Assembly: GCF_000006405.1 (NCBI RefSeq)
Contig: NW_003210458.1
Span: 210,018-253,903 of the forward strand
Length of the DNA: 43,886 bases
Direction: 5' to 3'
Source of the DNA: Perkinsus marinus ATCC 50983
Taxonomy: Eukaryota > Perkinsozoa > Perkinsida > Perkinsidae
How positions within the stretch are numbered: position 1 is the stretch's first letter; the number at the start of each line of letters is the position of its first letter. The translations under genes and the position numbers were made by a program. Positions 1-11,100 of the stretch are shown piece after piece. The notes under the pieces were generated by a model. It did not search any database. It worked only from the letters and a program-made list of their open reading frames with translations, and was not told the DNA's origin.

Positions 1-2892
1 GAAGGAGGAGTTGGAGGGGCGGCTGGAGCAGAGGTGGGAGTTGGGGGAGGAGTGGTATTGGAATGGACTCGGGGCTCAGACAAGCTGAAGTCGAAGAAGT
101 AAAGAGAAGTTTGTCGGCTATTACGGGGGACGGAGCGTCGCAGTAAGGCAATTGGGAGGCGAGAATCCTCTGGTTCGGCGTTGCAAGATACGGAATAGGT
201 CCCAAACAGGACCGGTGCTCTTTGATCAGGGGAGACGAGGCGTTGCTTGTGAGACGAGTTGAACAGCTGACGGCTAAAGTCCTGACTCTAGTCCGCTTCG
301 AGTACGACGCTAGAGTGCGGGCTCAGCGCCAGGCCATTGCCTTGGAGGCCTCAGAAAGGAGAAGTGAGGATGAGGAGGATTAGGGGATCGGCTTGATCTA
401 CTGTGTGAAATCCTCCGATTGCCTCACGTTTTTACCCAATCGTCTCTCGAGCGTTTATCGATCATGTGAAGACTGTTTGGCGCTCATGAGAGGGGATAGT
501 CTTGAATGGAGGGAGCGTGGTCGTAGGTAAGGGGGCGATAAACAACTCGTAGGGAGGTAGAGCTTCCCGAACTAACACTGTAGTGAATAGGAATGTGATA
601 GGAAGGGAGAGCTTCCCGAACTAACACTGTAGTGAATAGGACTGTGATAGGAAGGAAGAGCTTCCCGAACTAACACTGTAGTGAATAGGAATGTGATAGG
701 AAGGGAGAGCTTCCCGAACTAACACTGTAGTGAATAGGACTGTGATAGGAAGGGAGAGCTTTCCGAACTAACACTGTAGTGAATAGGACTGTGATAGGAA
801 GGGAGAGCTTCCCGAACTAACACTGTAGTGAATAGGACTGTGATAGGAAGGGAGAGCTTCCCGAACTAACACTGTAGTGAATAGGACTGTGATAGGAAGG
901 GAGAGCTTCCCGAACTAACACTGTAGTGAATAGGACTGTGATAGGAAGGGAGAGCTTCCCGAACTAACACTGTAGTGAATAGGACTGTGATAGGAAGGGA
1001 GAGCTTCTGGAACTAACACTGTAGTGAATAGGACTGTGATAGGAAGGGAGAGCTTCTGGAACTAACACTGTAGTGAATAGGACTGTGATAGGAAGGGAGA
1101 GCTTCCCGAACTAACACTGTAGTGAATAGGACTGTGATAGGAAGGGAGAGCTTCCCGAACTAACACTGTAGTGAATAGGACTGTGATAGGAAGGGAGAGC
1201 TTTCCGAACTAACACTGTAGTGAATAGGACTGTGATAGGAAGGGAGAGCTTCCCGAACTAACACTGTAGTGAATAGGACTGTGATAGGAAGGGAGAGCTT
1301 CCCGAACTAACACTGTAGTGAATAGGACTGTGATAGGAAGGGAGAGCTTCCCGAACTAACACTGTAGTGAATAGGACTGTGATAGGAAGGGAGAGCTTCC
1401 CGAACTAACACTGTAGTGAATAGTATTAATCATCACAACTCAACCCACACAGAGTCGTTGAGAACGCTCAGTCTCCAATTTAGTTCTAAAATTATGAGTA
1501 TATGGTAAGTTAGGGTAGCACTAGCACGCGGTGAGATATCAACTATATGAATACGCAAGAATAAATATCAACACCATCATAGCACATTGAGGGAGGCGGC
1601 GGCGATTGTGGTCTCATCGGTAGGGCGACGGCTCCAAGACGCCCTCACACGGGTCCAGGGTCAGTTTAAATCAACGGAGCAGCAAAGGGCGGCGAGTTTG
1701 CAGCACGTGAAGGGAACTCAAATTAGCAGTGTTGCTGAGGTGGGTATTCGTGCGGTCCTCTGTAATGGTATGATCATAGGAAGTAGCGATGGGTAAATAC
1801 GATCCGAGGCTGGCTACAGTAGAGGAGGCTAATGAGAGGTTGAAGGCTCATGTAGGGCGAGGGGGGTTGAGCAGCTCGGAAAATCTTAAGAAGTGTTTTT
1901 GTGTAAAACATTAATTTTGTAATAGAAGTCTTATTGAAGGAGAGGGGCGGTGGATGGGTTGTTGAACTGTCCATGTATCAGATGGCTGAGGCTACTCGCC
2001 TACACAAGAGCCAAGTGGAGCGGTTGTTGGCCCAGATAGGATCGTTCGAGAAGAGTCTGCAGGCTATATCACAGAGTCTTCCTGAAGTACACCTCAGCAT
2101 CGGTGGGGATCTACTGATCCTCATCTCTCAGTTCACACCACCTGCAGCACTTGAAGAGGTACTCGACAAGGTACGGAAGAAGGTACCTGAGGATGGCTTC
2201 GACGTGGGAGAGCTGCTAGTGGCTACAGCAGAGAGGTTGTGGATAGAGGAAGCTAAGGGCCAGCGTTTGCAGGCTCTTCTTGAGGGGTAAAGTGGCAGTT
2301 GAGGGGCGGAGCGAAGAAGACGGTGATGATGAGTAGGTGGTGGAGGAAGTGGCGTTGCAGTGAGGAGGCATTGATGGCTGTGGTCGAGAGGGGTGAACAC
2401 GGTGGAGCAGTCGCACTAGGGGGAGTGAGGTGGAAGCGCATGGGAGACACCAACAGGTTGCTGCGGGAAGCTCTGGGGAAGGCTCTTGAGGGTGGGTTGT
2501 CACAACTAACTCGAGGAGTATGCGTCTAGGCTGGCAACAGTGTCGAGGGCAACTCGCAGCAGCTGTGAAGGCGAGTACGGCACGGTTGACTACAGGAGTG
2601 GACTTACTGAGCAATGAGATCGTCAGAGAACCGCCAGCTGTGGAAAAGCCGATCTCTCCAGGAGGTGGTCCTGTCGGCTGAAAATAGTATTTTCGAATGT
2701 TGGTTGCCTCAGTAACGGTAGAAGGTGGGGACGCTGAAGGGGTGTATAAGGCGGCCATTGAGGGCATTACAGAGCGGCTGTTGGAGTATAGCAGGTAAGG
2801 GTGGCGAGCTATGCTAGTGCAGTGTGCTGTAGGCGCATCGACTCATTACAGATGGAGAACAGCAGGTTGAGGGATAAGGTGGAGAAGGAGAG
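1..2892 (+). CDS. Coiled-coil gene, exon block 1
   Basis: Exons read here: 1 to about 33 (donor GTGGGA) or about 54 (GTATTG); 230-363; 1592-1739; 1780-1851; 1982-2286; 2361-2491; 2530-2664; 2713-2794; 2833-2892. From 1592 on each junction keeps phase (0,0,2,1,1,2,2). The 305-nt exon 1982-2286 is the longest in this block and encodes a helical stretch starting MAEATRLHKSQVERLL. Introns in the chained part are 38-285 nt and use GT-AG. The intron between 363 and 1592 is much larger (about 1.2 kb) because it holds a 49-bp minisatellite. Its flanking phases do not match, so at least one further exon or a different boundary probably hides between 364 and 1591. Confidence 0.65.
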
Positions 2893-5800
2893 GTATGGAC
2901 CTTGTAGGGGTCCGACACTACCGACATGGTCATTCGATAGCAGAGAATATATAAGTCTTAATGTTGCAAACGGAATTACTGATTACGCTTCATTTCACGG
3001 TTGTCTATGCTAACATGTCGTATTGCTGAGTAGTTCAACATCACGCTATCTCTTGCGTGGTCTCTTGTGGCTCTGATAGAGTCATCCGACACGAAAGTGG
3101 TGTGGCCATTCTCAATTCGAAACCTTCTTGTATACGACGCGAAGGAATCGGACGGAGAGTGGTATTGGTGTTACTAGGTTCCACGTTCACGACGAGGTCG
3201 ACGACTCGAATGCTGAGCAGAAGGATGACGATAGAATTAGTCAGGTTCTCGTTAAGTTATCGTCAATAGAAGCAAGCAGATCCATCTTGGTGGGAGCCTG
3301 ACCGGTGTTCATCAGATGAACTTGGCAAGCATCAACAGCACTGAAGTGGGTGGGGAGACCGCACCGAAGGAGCCGTTGAAGGTGACAACAGCAGCATCTG
3401 AGGAGGTGGAGGAGATGCTCATCACCGCGCGTGTGGAGGGTGAATGCAGGAAAATGACGGTAGGTGGTGTAACGGTCTGGGGCACCACGTCTGAGCCCTC
3501 CACCGCTTCGCTTCGCCTCCGTAGTGTGCTCATGTTTCTAACTACTGTTGGAATACATATTTGCTTTCCTCAGCGAAGTTCAGGAAGTTTCACACTAATC
3601 ATACAAATTCACTTGCAAATTTGGGTAGAAGCAACAAGTGAGATTTTCCTGAAATTTCCTCAGGATTTTTTCACAATCACCGCCACACGTAATCAAGAAC
3701 AGCATCTCATTGACATTCTGAGTATATTAATCTTCAAGCTGATCTTCTGGGTTATAAATGAATTTATATTTCTCAATCTGAAAGTTTGGAGGTAACAACA
3801 TAGTGAATGAAGAGATCATAAGTTTGTATTGGTGGTCCGATACTTTATCGGACCACTTAAACTCATAATATGCATGTATAAGTGGTACATATTCGGCAGG
3901 TGATCGTTAGTAACGATTCGTTACTTCTTGGGCTCTCCTTAGGCCCGTCATAAGGAGGAGTTGGCTAGCCTCAGGCTGACTCTAGAGAAGGAGGTGCAAG
4001 AGTTGAAGGACAAGCTTGAGGCGGAGCGAGCTGTACGGCTAGTGGGTTACTACAGTAGTGTTGGAGGAGTTTGTTTCTGTAGGTTTCGTTAGCTTCTATA
4101 GAAGGGCATACTGCCGAGACTTCAAGAGTAAAGCTGCAATTGGAGCAACAACGGAAGTAGGCGTCTCTCTGGTTCGGCGGTCGTAGTCCTTCTTCAGGAG
4201 GTTGGCGCTGTGCATGCAAGCGGCAGCGTCGGAGGGTCATGGTAGCGATGCATTGATGGCTCTTGGGAGTGTCTGTGCTGAGCTAGCTAGGTGAGATGGG
4301 TATCGAGTCGTTCATAGTATATGTACAGCCATCATGGCTTAGCAGTTTGGGTTGGTAGATGTTCCTCAAGGCTCCTGCTGCTGGGGGTGGTCTGGGAAGA
4401 GCCGCAATTGAGGCAACTTTAGTTTTTAACTCTTTTGTTATCGAGGGTCTCACTCAGTGAATGCTTATCTGTATATCTGCTATAAGTTTCTTATCATTGT
4501 CGAGTGCTGCCTTCAGGGTAGAGCGAAGGGATGCTGAGGGTCGGTCGGAGGAAGAGGAGGGTAGCGAGGCAGCCCCGATGGTGGGGTCGAGAGCTGATAA
4601 GAAGAAACTGAAGAGAATAATAGCGGCTCAACGACAGGTTGGCGGCTGGTAGGCTGGTGAAGAGTTTGTGAATTTAGGTTATCCTTCTACTACAGGGGTC
4701 TACATCGTCCGCTAGCAACGAGCCGACTGGACAGGCCCTGCTGAGAGTGCTGACTAAGATTCAAGAGCAAGTCAGAAGGTGAGCATTCAGATCCGCCTGC
4801 TCCCTCTCTTTCGGCTGTCAGTGTTGTGGAGAAGGGGCGGCCTCCTCCTCCTGCTGCTGGTGGTGGTATGTCTTCCGCTGACCTAAGGCTTCTGCTCACT
4901 GCATGCGGTGCTATGGTGAGAGATCTGACCAGGAAGCCACCAGCATTTGGTAGGCAGCCCCTTGGGGTAAGGGGCTCCTATTGTGGGGGTCTTAGAACAG
5001 CAAGGTCTGGTCGAGGAGAAGGAGCGTCCGAAGGAGTGTGAGGGAACTGCGAGGGGAATCGACCAAGATAAGGAGATAGAGCGTCTAGTAGAGGCACGAG
5101 TAGAGGTGAGTGTATAGTCGCTGAAGAGGTCGATGGAGAAGGACAGGAGCATACACGTCGATATGATGCTGTGCTCAAGAGGATCGAAGTCATGGCTGAG
5201 CAGCAGAGGAATATGCATCGCAAGTGGGTTCATCAAGGGCTGGGGTACAGTTTGAATGCTCTTGTGACTCACTAGCGTAGTGAAGTGTGCCGCATCGTGC
5301 TCAGCGGCTATGATTATTTGTGATAATGAGCTCATACTCATCCAGGCTGACTGTATATGCACATGGTCAACTACGTGTGTTGATGAGAATATGAAAATTC
5401 GTATTGGTTTCTGTACACTTCCATCTGAATTCGTATGTAACTTTTTATGAATACTGAGTAAACTCCTGAGCTGAGCTGAGGAAAGCGTACATACATTCCT
5501 CCTCCAACACTTTAGTTGCATGCCGCAGCGAGTGCTCTACCGTAGATATGTAGAGGTTGCGGCTCGACTGGCTGAGGCTAACTCACAGCTGACTGCTAGG
5601 CCGATTGAGAGATGTGGAAGTAGTGACCGAGTGGTATGGCAAGTGGTGATATATGCTACCTTTAGTGCTCCAAGACGTACCATCGCAAACGGTTGAGTTG
5701 TCGACCAACGACGGGAGTGCTCAAACTGAGCGGACGGCGGTGTTGTTGTGTACGAGTAGCTGCCAGGCAGTGGCAGAGATGATATCAGAGGGAACTCAGT

Positions 5801-8800
5801 GAGGTCTTGGGCCTTGTCTCTCATACTCAATGTCGTACAGGATGAAGCTGCGAAGCTTGAGGGTATCGAGAGGGGTAGGGAGATGGGTCTCGGATAGAGG
5901 TACTCATTGGAGCTTGGTGAAAGGCTAGGGGGAATACCCGTTATTGGCCTTTCGAGGTGCACCTCCTCCTCCCTGCTTGTTATGTCCGCCTCTGGAAGAG
6001 GAGAATATGAGGTTACGAGGAGCACTCGGTGGGTGGTCTGGCAGCGAGCTTACTATATGGCCTTAGATTGTAGTGAATTGATCCGAACCTAAGAATGCCT
6101 GTCGTGAGGAGAAGTCCTTGGATTTATGTATAACTTCTTTTGGAGAGCTCTTTATCGATCACCGCCCTACCAACACACACTGTGTCGGTTTATCAGACTC
6201 AATTGAATCAAGCGATAGCCGCTGAGAGGCCCAACTGCATCGCTAGAGTAATTCTATCAAAATATTATGAATGCTGGAGCACTCAGTCCTGCCACACTAG
6301 CGAGTAAATCGAGTTGTTTACAACTTGTTCGATGAAAACCGTATGTAAATGTGTGACACATTCACATGAGGTTTTCATTATGTGAGAATTAATTATGTAA
6401 TTATTAAATTTACATTATGTGTCCTAGCGTAACTCTAAAAATCATGACACTTTAGATCGGAGACGGGATTTTGTGATATAGAGGCAATCTCACAGGTGAT
6501 AGTCACCAAGCTCTGGCCACAAGCGAGCGCAACTGTTGTCAGCATCAACGAGTCATTCAGAGCCTCCACAAGAGGGTTGAGGTAACGGTGAGCGGTGCGG
6601 TAAAATATACACATTGTCAACCACACATCATGTGTGACACATGTTGGTGCCAAAATGGAAATTTTGAGGAAATTCCGGGAAATACTAAACTACGTTTCCA
6701 CTTTTTACTCGGATTTGTGTATTACATGAGTTGAGGAAAGCAAACATATATATTCTCTCACTGACGTTAAGTGTCAAGTTTGGTGATGCCGGATGTTGGT
6801 GCTGATCAGGAGCTACAGTCGAGCTTGTCAGTGGCAGAAGGTCAGTTAAAGTCTCGTAGTAAAGGAGTGCAGACTATACGACGCCCAGTGGGGCCCAGCA
6901 GTATGAGTGTCGAGGAACGAGGGATGACAGACAGGCTGGCGGCTGTACTTGGCAAGGCAGAGGTGAGAGGAGGGCGCCAAGTTGCTGTTGCTGTTGATGG
7001 TTTAGAGTCCAATACAAATAGGCTCAAGCAGACTATAGCAAACGGTATGCTCACAATACTATAGGATGAAGCTACGAATAGCGAGCAACTGAATGAGCTG
7101 CTCGCCTTGATAGTCGCCTCAATGGGAATGCATGAATTATGTGAAGTCGTGGTGAACTGGGGCGTCGATTCGGCTCGGACCAAGATTTGACAGACGGTTT
7201 CTGCACGTTCAGAATATGCCTTTCCCGACCAAGGCATGAGTACTCATATATGAGACTCTGTGTATGGAACATGGGTATCAAAGCGATGCTACTTCACTCG
7301 TACTCTTCGTCGACTGAGCCGAATCACAGCCTATGAAAATTCGATACATTCCTGTTGGTCGACTTCTATTTGAGTCGGTCCTCATGTGTCAGAGGATGAC
7401 GGCTAATCTGATCCGATCGCAATCATCGTCACCGCCTCGTAGCCGTCTAGTGAGAGGGAATGTTGAGGTTCAAGCCCCGAGGCATGCCATGAAGCCGTCG
7501 TTGGGCAATCCAAAGCATGTTGAGACTGTCAGGGCCCTTAGAGAGGTATTCAAGTCGGCTTTGTAGATGTGATCGCCTGGGCACTTCGTTGTGTAGGAAA
7601 TCGGTAATCTGCGTAGCGGAGCGGAGGTATTGAAAAGGGAGCTGGCGCAGAGTCGGGAGGACAAACGACTTACTCGAATTGATACGAGTCGCAGACTTGC
7701 CTCTGCTAATGAGGAGATCGGCCGATTGAGCAAGGCAAGAAGGATGATATAGGAATCGGCGTGTGAGAGGTTTTTGGAATACTCACATGCTATTTAGGAG
7801 CATTACCTCGCCTTGTGTCGAGTGATGAACTCAGGTGATAGACTGTGAACGCAACGCTAAAGTGAAGTTGGCGAGTGAGATGGCTGATATGGTGGAAGAA
7901 TTGCGACGATCAAAGCAGAAGGCTAAGTAGGGTTGTCGGCAGCGCTTGAGTGATTCCGGTACGCGCATACTTGTGGACTTTTTTCCGAGATCCCTTGACT
8001 GGAATCATTGAGCTGGCCCTGATTTCAGCCAACAGGAAGTGAAGATACTCGCATTGCGAGAAGAGCTCAAAGTTGTCCGAGAATCTCTGAAGGAGAAAGA
8101 ACGAGCCTTATCGGATGCTGAGGTAGGCTACGATAGATGTTTCTTCTTAGAGGAGTTATGTGTAGAACGCGGTGGACAGTAAGAGGGATGAGGTCGATGG
8201 CGAGCTGCTGAGCAAACTAAAGTCGTGTCGGAAGGACCTAAGATCACGTGAAGTGGGTGCATTCTCGGATGGAGTGATTGCAGCTCGCGAGCTGAGTTGT
8301 ATGTTCAGGGAATTATAAATGAATTGCGACGAGATATCTCCGCGAAGAAATGTGAAATGGTGGAAGCAGAATCCAGGATAAGTGACCTTGAGGCGAGACT
8401 GAAGACCGTCAAGATGGAGGCTCAGCGTCAGGGGAGGATGGCTGAGCAGATGAAAAGCAAAGCCATGGAAGCACGAGAGGTAGAGTATAGTCGGTGCTTA
8501 TAATGAATTTGTCCATGAAGTGTAGACATGTTCGCTGTGGACGGTGTGGTGAAATATGCACATGGTCAACTTCGTGTGTTGGTGATAATATGAGAATTCT
8601 GAGGGGATTTTGGGAATATATTGTCGGTTTTTGTACACTTCTACACGTGTAATTTCCCATAGTGTGACGGAGAAACTCATGAACTATGCTGGGAAAACTA
8701 AACACATATTCCAACACTGGCTGTAGGCGTTGGCAATAGCTAATCGGGCTGGAGAGGATGCCAAGGAGAAGGAGAACAGGTTACGAAGTGAGACCGAGCG

Positions 8801-10299
8801 CTTGAAGCGACAATTAGAAGTAACGACACGAAAGCTTGAGAAAGTAAGTGAGGATAGCCTCCCTTCATACCGTGGAGGTAGATCTTCTTGTGACATTCAT
8901 GTGATCATTCTCTGCCGAGGTCTTCTCTGGCTAGCGTTTATGTGAACTGGGGAGAACTCGGTGTTCCTCTAGCTTATAGACTGCTGAATTCATGGTCTTT
9001 ATAAAATTACTAACTGTATATTATTGGAGTTTCACCCTAGTGATATGAAAAAACATCAGTGAAAAACATATTTTACGACTACTACAGGCCGCGAATATCG
9101 CGTTTTTCACCGAGTTTTACGCCACTTCACGTAAAACGGGTTGTGAAACTCCATTATATTTTTTATGTTTATATAATTATATATTTATGTATCGATTATC
9201 ATTATACCATACATTCATATCATTACATCGTATATCACCTATATGTACTACTATAACATTATTATATGTCTATAATATATAGACTATTAACACATGTTTA
9301 TTTATATAATTATTCTGGGAAGTAGTCGACAGTGTCAGCTTTGAACTCATCGGCAGCAGTGATTTCTACCAACCTGTGTAGTGCATCTGACTCGAGTAGG
9401 AGATAGTTGCTGCGATGGCTATGATCAGTATGCCCAGGTGAGCTCGCAAGTCGAGATGATGAGAGAGCAAGAAGCGAGACGGGCTGAAGATGCAGTAAGT
9501 CTTTGTTCGTGGCGATTCTCCAGGTGGATTATTATTCGCAGTTTCGCACCGATCGACAAGCCCGCAAACGGAGCCCTCGAGTATTGTCCGGCCGACGGAA
9601 TTCCCGTCACAGCGTGGATCATCATTGGAAAGAGAGACATAGAGCTCCGCGTACCGAGGGCTCATCGGAATGCTACTGCCAACTCGATGCCATTGACGTC
9701 GTATTCTCGTGCGGTGAGCGTACAGTAATCAGGCTCGTATATCCTTTAACATTGCAGTAGTCGATCTGTCAAGGACATACTGTCAACGTCCGTCGTAGTG
9801 GTGGTAAATACACTAGGGAGCCTAGTTCGATAGGGATGACCGCTCTGAGAAATTTTTCTTCGGCTGAGGCTGTCTGTGCTTCAGACACGGTGGGAAGTAA
9901 GTCGTGCGAAGCAGGTCACTTGCATGGAGCAGAGAACTCAGACCTCTCCAGCGTGTTGGAAATGACTAGTAGAGATATAAGATCAGGATCAGCTGAAAAT
10001 GACTCCGACTTGCATATGTAAGTCGGGAATGGATTCAGCCTTCTCCACAGAATGCGCTGCTTGTTATCCTCCTCAGGATAACCCTCGCATCACTCGGGCA
10101 GACTGATAGCAACTCAGTTCGGGGTGAAGATCTTCTCGCAAAAGTGAGAAGAATCCGCAGTGCCGGCCCCGCACGGGTTTCTTAGAACACGGCATCGGTG
10201 TTGGTTTCGCAGGCTATACGAGAGTCTTTGACGATACTCGAGCTAAGTCCTGAGGAAGCCGCTGGTTTTCTACGACCACTTGAACACACTAATCCATGA
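1..10299 (+). CDS. Large multi-exon coiled-coil protein gene (5' end missing)
   Basis: About 30 short exons rich in Glu, Lys, Arg, Gln and Leu chain together on the plus strand, mostly phase-consistent, and end at a TGA at 10297-10299. The residue pattern (for example RIDSLQMENSRLRDKVEKER, ELKDKLEAERAVRL, ETERLKRQLEVTTRKLEK) is that of long alpha-helical coiled coils, so a structural or scaffold protein of roughly a thousand residues or more is likely. No catalytic domain, signal peptide or membrane segment is visible. The last roughly 200 residues are not coiled coil but polar and Ser-rich. The start lies left of the window. I do not recognise the family; cytoskeletal, centrosomal or Golgin-like roles are only analogies. 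A few junctions (around 5106, 5800 and 7040, and 8844-9494) do not chain cleanly and need transcript support. Exon blocks are listed separately. Confidence 0.75.
551..1423 (+). repeat. Minisatellite, 18 copies of a 49-bp unit, inside an intron
   Basis: The core AGCTTCCCGAACTAACAC recurs at 561, 610, 659 and so on every 49 bp to 1394, which is exactly 18 units. Copies differ at few positions: units 1 and 3 have GGAATGTG where others have GGACTGTG, units 5 and 14 have AGCTTTCCG, and units 10 and 11 have AGCTTCTGG. Each unit contains a small hairpin, GGAAG facing CTTCC. Because 49 is not a multiple of 3 and stops occur in every frame, it is not coding. It sits between two coiled-coil exons (363 and 1592). 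Confidence 0.97.
3178..5223 (+). CDS. Coiled-coil gene, exon block 2
   Basis: Exons: 3178-3289, 3316-3459, 3943-4041, 4083-4156, 4198-4290, 4517-4637, 4696-4778, 4822-4915, about 4984-5105, 5129-5223. Phases chain through 4915. The exon at 3943-4041 is a textbook coiled coil (EELASLRLTLEKEVQELK). The exon at 4822-4915 carries a short Pro/Ala/Gly run (RPPPPAAGGG), a likely hinge. Two apparent introns, 3290-3315 (26 nt) and 5106-5128 (23 nt), would be shorter than any ordinary spliceosomal intron. Either alternative splice sites exist (for example donor GTTCTC near 3244) or the boundaries are slightly wrong. The 483-nt intron 3460-3942 contains a reverse-oriented copy of the dispersed repeat. 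Confidence 0.65.
3545..3700 (-). repeat. Dispersed intronic repeat, copy 1 (reverse orientation)
   Basis: The reverse complement of this stretch ends GAGGAAAGCAAATATGTATT followed by CCAACA, matching the 3' ends of the copies at 5335, 6590 and 8540. Its interior holds the same scattered blocks (a GAGGAAATTTC-like run and a TTTGTATGA-like run). It lies in the intron 3460-3942 of the coiled-coil gene, opposite in orientation to the other three copies. Confidence 0.6.
5335..5515 (+). repeat. Dispersed intronic repeat, copy 2
   Basis: Begins around TATGCACATGGTCAACTACG and ends GAGGAAAGCGTACATACATT then CCAACACTTTAG, with the terminal AG serving as the splice acceptor of the exon at 5516. Closely matches the copy at 8540-8726 over its first 45 bp and shares the 3' end with all copies. 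Confidence 0.75.
5516..7545 (+). CDS. Coiled-coil gene, exon block 3
   Basis: Exons: 5516-5633, about 5698-5801, about 5841-5874, 6197-6247, about 6496-6581, 6779-6962, about 7022-7043, about 7066-7165, 7393-7545. Exon 5516-5633 picks up the phase left by 5223 across a 292-nt repeat-bearing intron, which is good support that these are one gene. Exon 6779-6962 reads ADQELQSSLSVAEGQLKSRS and ends at GTGAGA. Exon 7393-7545 (51 codons) is Ser/Pro/Arg-rich rather than strictly heptad. Phases at 5801/5841 and around 7043-7066 are uncertain, and a further exon may lie near 5900-6028, where an open frame ends at GTGGGT. Confidence 0.5.
6590..6778 (+). repeat. Dispersed intronic repeat, copy 3
   Basis: Starts near GGTAAAATATACACATTGTC, equivalent to GGTGAAATATGCACATGGTC of the copy at 8540, and ends with TTGAGGAAAGCAAACATATA just before the acceptor at 6778. 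The repeat fills almost the whole intron 6582-6778, so this intron essentially is the repeat. Confidence 0.65.
7601..8843 (+). CDS. Coiled-coil gene, exon block 4
   Basis: Exons: about 7601-7732, about 7835-7926, 8029-8122, 8166-8252, 8309-8479, 8727-8843. All are strongly coiled coil, for example EELKVVRESLKEKERALSDA and ESRISDLEARLKTVKMEAQR. Phases chain cleanly (0,2,0,0,0). The intron after 7732 has no GT donor in range; the junction that keeps frame uses GCAAGA, the classical GC-AG donor, with acceptor CTCAG before 7835. The intron 8480-8726 holds another copy of the dispersed repeat, ending exactly at the acceptor. Donor GTAAGT follows 8843. Confidence 0.7.
8540..8726 (+). repeat. Dispersed intronic repeat, copy 4
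   Basis: Reads GGTGAAATATGCACATGGTC at its left and ends ACACATATTCCAACAC then TGGCTGTAG, whose AG is the splice acceptor of the exon at 8727. Aligns by eye with copies 2 and 3 along its length, with substitutions and small indels. Confidence 0.75.
9000..9330. other. AT-rich intronic stretch
   Basis: Dominated by TATA/ATTA runs and short near-palindromes, with no coding signature. It is part of the intron region between exons 8727-8843 and 9400-9494. A missing small exon could hide in 8844-9399 because the flanking phases do not match. Confidence 0.6.
9400..10299 (+). CDS. Coiled-coil gene, 3' terminal exons
   Basis: Exons: about 9382 or 9400 to 9494, 9524-9724 (alternative donor at 9714), 9761-10017, 10077-10143, 10213-10299. 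The first ends SSQVEMMREQEARRAEDA before GTAAGT. The next is Arg/His-rich with an RKRSPR-like basic patch. The last three exons keep phase 2, then 0, then reach the TGA at 10297-10299, with final residues AAGFLRPLEHTNP. An in-frame TAA at 10019-10021 immediately follows the GTAAGT donor at 10018, so an unspliced transcript would stop there; the downstream exons argue that splicing removes it. This tail is the least coiled-coil part of the protein and may be a localisation or binding region. Confidence 0.65.
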
Positions 10300-11100
10300 G
10301 ACTGTCATCATGACAGTCGTTCTGCCCTATGAGGGTCTATCGCTTCATTCATTCATAATGTGCTCGATGTTGTGTTGTCATATAGTGTTGCAACGGTGGA
10401 GTGTTGATAGCAAGGAGGAAGGAATGCATATCATGCATTGCATGAGGATCTTTGGCGCTAGTGGGCTGAGAACGACGGCGCTGCATAGGAACTACAACGC
10501 TTTGATTCTGTGGTGCGGTTTTTGCAGCATGGCGCCACTCCAGCGGTGGCTCATCATTGATGGAGGAGATGGGTAACTTCCGCTGATTGTTGTTACAGTT
10601 ATTAGGTGTAGGTTAATGTTAAGACAAGCCTGCATGGAGGTAGTTGAAATCATCTATACGGGTCATCTGGCACTCCATCGAGCGGGTCCCGCAACGGTGA
10701 ATGGTTCCCTTCCCATCAGTTGCTGCCAACAAGAGTAAATACATACCCGATACAGGATTCGAATCTATGATCACCTGCTCCGTAGGCTCGCTGCCTGATA
10801 CATCCTTAGGGATGAGTACGTTAACTTTGATCGTTCAGCTCCTCAAAACGAATGAATTGACAACTAGCCCAAAACCAACCCCCGGGAGGGAATGAAACCT
10901 TTTTATAGGAACGAGTACGAAGCTGCACATTTTATAGCTGCAACGAGACAAGAACAGCGAATAGTATTGGCTAATAAAACTACATAAATCAAGAGCGGTG
11001 AGAAAACACAGTTGAGAATTCTCCGTTTAAAGCGCCCAGAAGCAGCAGTAGCTCCACTGCATCATACGAGATCTCTGCGAATACCCGACGATGAGCGCGT
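10300..11100. other. Convergent intergenic region
   Basis: Lies between the 3' ends of the coiled-coil gene (plus) and transporter gene A (minus). No convincing exon is seen. It contains a tRNA-like T-arm motif, GATTCGAATCC on the minus strand near 10758-10768, read as a decayed tRNA-derived element. Confidence 0.5.

Noticed and set aside
551-1423. CRISPR-like look of regular 49-bp repeats
   Set aside because: There are no unique spacers; the units are contiguous and near-identical, and the context is an intron in a eukaryotic gene.
2216-2767. 183-codon open frame on the minus strand
   Set aside because: It is antisense to well-phased coiled-coil exons and has Ser/Pro/Thr-rich shadow composition.
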